From the NCBI GenBank assembly GCA_028023455.1, contig JAQFVV010000520.1, forward strand, positions 1 through 64,000: DNA of 64,000 nt. Direction: 5' to 3'. Position 1 is the first letter of the stretch, and each line of letters starts with the position of its first letter. The translations under genes and the position numbers were made by a program. The notes under the pieces are model-generated. The model was not told the DNA's origin and searched no databases. It worked only from the letters and a program-made list of their open reading frames with translations. Source of the stretch: Epiperipatus broadwayi. Lineage: Eukaryota > Onychophora > Udeonychophora > Euonychophora > Peripatidae. This document shows, piece after piece, positions 60,673 through 64,000 of the stretch.

Positions 60673-62160
60673 TAATATTATTATTCTCTGTTATTTTTAC
60701 AACAATCTTGAATGTCTAATTTTAAATTTCTAATTCATTGTTTTTATTTTTTAGGTGGGTTATTTCTTTTTATATAATTTACTTCAGAAGGTTTGAAATA
60801 TTTTTACAGTTTTTATTTGTAACTATGAATATCACATTTCAAACAAGTCATTTAGTTAGATTTTTATTCACACCTAATTTCATTCCAAAATAATGTTTAT
60901 TAAAAGTTTTGATATTACATAAGGTTTACCTTTAATTATTATTTATGTATCATTATATCTAATTTTACTTGTTTATTCTTAAGATATATAAAAACTTTTT
61001 TCAAAATTAACACTTGGTTTTTATTTTGTGGCATTACACAGTTAATGATCAAATAAAAAAAAAATTTTTAATATTCTAATAAATTTCTACTAAGAAGTTT
61101 TCATCAATGTTATTAAACTATTAATAACTATATTACCAAGATGCTTTTAATATTCATTTGAAAATTTGCTATTGATAAAACCACATCATATATAATTTTA
61201 TTCTAGTAAATATGTCTCTTTTATTATTTTCAAGTATATAAAAGAGAAGACTATTCTAAATGTTATTGTTTGACTGTTTATATATTATTATAGCTTTAAA
61301 TAATATCTACAGCTTATAAAAATAATCAAATACAAATTATGGAAAGTTATAATAGTTTTTCATTTTTATATTATCTAAACTTAAAAATAACTCGATTTTT
61401 ATTTAGAAAAAAAAGTTTCCTTACTTAAAATAGCCCATTATCTAAAAAAATTTACAAATTAACATTAGAACTTGAAACTCAGATGGTAAATACAATAGGT
61501 GGATATAGAATTCACTGCATCAAAGTCAATATTAGCTTAGTGTCTGATTTATTTTAATAACAGTATTAGGTTTTATAAAATTGGTTTAATTATATTATTA
61601 AATATTTGTTGTAACTTAAGTGATTTGGATAAAATATGGGTTTGACAAAGTTGCTTGGTAAAAGATGCTTGTTGTGACATTTGAAAAGGCATTTGATTAA
61701 CATACAACATAGCTATTATTATTTTGTGGATACATATATTAAAAATTAATAAGGTTCAAAATTCTTCATAACTTAGAGTCATATATTAAGAAAAATGAAC
61801 TCTCATAAAAATAAAAAAAACAAAGACAAAATCAATGGAAAATATGTTTGAATGTAATTGCAATGATAAAGATAAACCTTAAAAATATAAAAATAAGACA
61901 TATTCTAGAAATAACTGTAATATACACCATTTTTTAGTAACCAGATGATAGTTCCCAATTACATTAACTCTATTGACAGAATAGAAAAGGGAATACACAC
62001 AACTCTCTTCTTCAGCAATAAGTAATCAAAAAAAGTGGAAACATTTGAAGGGAGAAATTGCTAACATTTCCCACTTTAAAATTTGCTAGCTAACTCATTA
62101 AATTGGAAATGGTGTGCTTGAGAATTCATCAAAGTATTGATAATTATCTATTCATCTGTT
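60673..62160. other. AT-rich stretch, nothing recognised
   Basis: No gene, RNA or repeat identified. Confidence 0.4.
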
Positions 62161-62168
62161 TATTTCAG

Positions 62169-62380
62169 TTACTGCATATCTTCTTTTTGTGGATGCGCAC
62201 AATCTTTTGAGCATGATGAGAAAAAGTGAATATTTACATAAGCCATTAAAATTACAGCCTCCAAAATCCATCAAGTTCAACTTATTTCTACAAATATCTT
62301 TTAATAAATGTTATGTTTATATCCAATTATACTTTCTCAAACTCATAATTTTCAAAAAAATAGTCTTGGCATTTTTATGA
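62169..62380 (+). CDS. possible coding exon (unidentified)
   Basis: 'ttcatctgtttatttcag' ends at 62168 and opens a frame of 69 codons (from 62171) to TGA at 62378-62380, including LLFVDAHNLLSMMRK. The second half becomes I/F/K-rich like the background, so the exon, if real, may end earlier. No family recognised. Confidence 0.2.
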
Positions 62381-62392
62381 ATGGGTTTTAAC

Positions 62393-62495
62393 ATCATTAT
62401 CATCATTATCTTCAATATTTATCATCGTCATCATCATCATCACCACCATTATTATTATTATTATCATCATCATCATCCTCATTATTATTATTAAA
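62393..62495 (+). repeat. (ATC/ATT)n trinucleotide repeat
   Basis: Mixed 'atcatt', 'catcatcat' and 'attattatt' runs. Confidence 0.9.
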
Positions 62496-64000
62496 AATTC
62501 AATCTGTAGTTGATGAAACAAATATTGCCCTTTCTAAAATTATGTTTTTTATTGTTGTAAAGTTATAAATTTAGCCTAAATAATTTTATCAAAACATATT
62601 TTTTTAAAAAAAAAGAAGTATAATCCCTTATTAGAGATTTACAATTAATTAAGCTTTTTCAAGTTCAGATAGAAGGTTGTGTTAAAATACTATACCCTGT
62701 TTCCTAAAGATAAGTTATACAAAATGTTTTATTTTATCTTTTTGATTATTTGACTGGTTTTTTATTCTATATAGAATTATGGTTAATTAGTTGTAAAATT
62801 AAGATTAAAGTTATTTGACTTCTCTCTTGATATTCTCTCTTCATTGATTATCTCACTGCTTTTTCAATGAGTTTAAATACCAATTGTACAATTAAACATG
62901 TTTTTATTACATTATAATATTTTTTTAATAATTTACAGCAAATATTCCATAAAAATTGATGCAGAAGTACAAAAATGCACTTTAGTTAAATAGAATTCAA
63001 AATCAATCAAGACGTTTTTAGCAGTTGTAGAAAGGATAAGGGGAAACAGGCAGTGTTCTCAAATTAATGTAAACTGCATATTTGAAAGCAGCTCTGAAGC
63101 ATTCTCCATTTGTGGTATTTTTATAATTGGTAACAATATTTTAAAATTCATTTCAAAACAACAAATAGTTTAAACTACAATTTGGTATCAGCATAATTAT
63201 CAAAACTCCCAAACATCAATAAACATACAAAGTTTTTTATATTGATATTTCAACAAATTTTTAATGCAAACAAAAACAGAAATAATAATTATAATTTATA
63301 GCTATTAAAATGTTAAAATTATGTTTTTAAAAACAAAGGGTGTTAAAAAATATGGTATTTGTGAATTTTGAATAAACCAAAATAGCAGCCTGTATTTTTG
63401 ATAAATATGCAGGTTCAGGAGCCTCCAAAGAATATTTACAAAAAATACCTACTAGGAAGTGTCCTATTTACTATTTACATTTAATTTTTTATTATTGTTA
63501 TTTAAAAATCAAAATAATTGTGAAAAAATTAATTACAATATTTACAGTTTTGTTTTTTTTTTGGATTTATTTATTTATTAACAGAAAAATGAAAAATATA
63601 TATATAAATACAATATTTACAATTTATTCAAATTGGTAATGTGCAATCATATAGTGACCATTAATACACACTTTTTGAGAGGGGAAAATCCCATATCTTT
63701 GGAAATAGTTCACAGCATCATGTTCTATGACAGAAAAGTCCCAAATTTTTATCATTATGACAATTTATCAAAAAAAAAAAAATTGCTGACAAGAAGTAAC
63801 ATTCTGAATTGTACCAAAATACAACAATGTTAAGAGTGTCTCATAACTTTCCACATTATAATATAAGTAAAAAAAATTGAAATAAAGCTTCTTAATGTAA
63901 TTTATTGGAATTTATTCCCTATTAATTTTAATTTAACAATTAGCACTTCATTGGTAGATTATAGGCCCTTGAAACTGTATATTTATCAAAAATACAAGGT
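62496..64000. other. AT-rich stretch, nothing recognised
   Basis: The frame 63633-63833 is unrecognised. No repeats identified. Confidence 0.4.

Noticed and set aside
62393-62495. Possible regulatory or coding repeat
   Set aside because: Simple trinucleotide repeat; the nearby LINE tails are also trinucleotide but no LINE sequence adjoins it.

Overview
The window is AT-rich (by eye roughly 70-75% A+T), intron-scale non-coding DNA packed with mobile elements, tRNA-derived SINEs, foldback elements and (TA)n microsatellites. It is nuclear DNA of an invertebrate animal; I cannot name the species or phylum. No complete host gene is visible. Three short stretches look like possible terminal exons (9256-9359, 50184-50275, 62169-62380), all weak.

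Layout: 12-7925 holds a Gypsy-type LTR retrotransposon on the minus strand. It has long LTRs, a 4-bp target duplication, a primer-binding site, a purine tract, and gag, protease, RT, RNase H and integrase regions broken by stops and frameshifts. 8.1-19 kb holds SINEs, one copy of a 2-3 kb non-coding repeat ('element X', inverted partner at 42.7-45.8 kb) and a foldback element. 20704-22703 is a 2-kb array of 370-bp units. 25998-30733 is a young LTR element with a single intact gag ORF and no pol. 31-37 kb carries LINE 3' ends, head-to-head SINEs and microsatellites. 46.4-46.9 and 25.4-25.95 kb carry remnants resembling the GIY-YIG end of Penelope-like elements. 48.7-49.4, 54.4-54.96 and 55.7-56.0 kb carry a second repeat family in tandem and inverted arrangement. 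53.0-54.3 kb is an old LTR related to the 26-30.7 kb element. 56.5-57.3 kb is a piggyBac-type non-autonomous element. 58-60.7 kb holds two foldback elements and a LINE end. The rest is unremarkable AT-rich sequence.

The most interesting system is the 370-bp array. Each unit carries a type I hammerhead ribozyme motif: CTGATGA core, GAAAC, a very short stem III, a GTC cleavage triplet and a matching stem I. Direct copies encode it on the minus strand, and after an internal inversion it lies on the plus strand. A 13-bp direct repeat brackets the whole mixed-orientation array, as expected if it inserted as one unit. A second family with 450-bp units has the same core in the same position. This fits the animal 'retrozyme' type of non-autonomous retroelement, which is thought to use Penelope-like machinery; Penelope-like remnants occur in the window.

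A second notable item is the gag-only LTR element, whose Gag resembles that of the broken Gypsy element. Its right LTR contains two sequence-adapter remnants (29695-29703 and 30153-30168), so that part of the assembly should not be trusted base by base.
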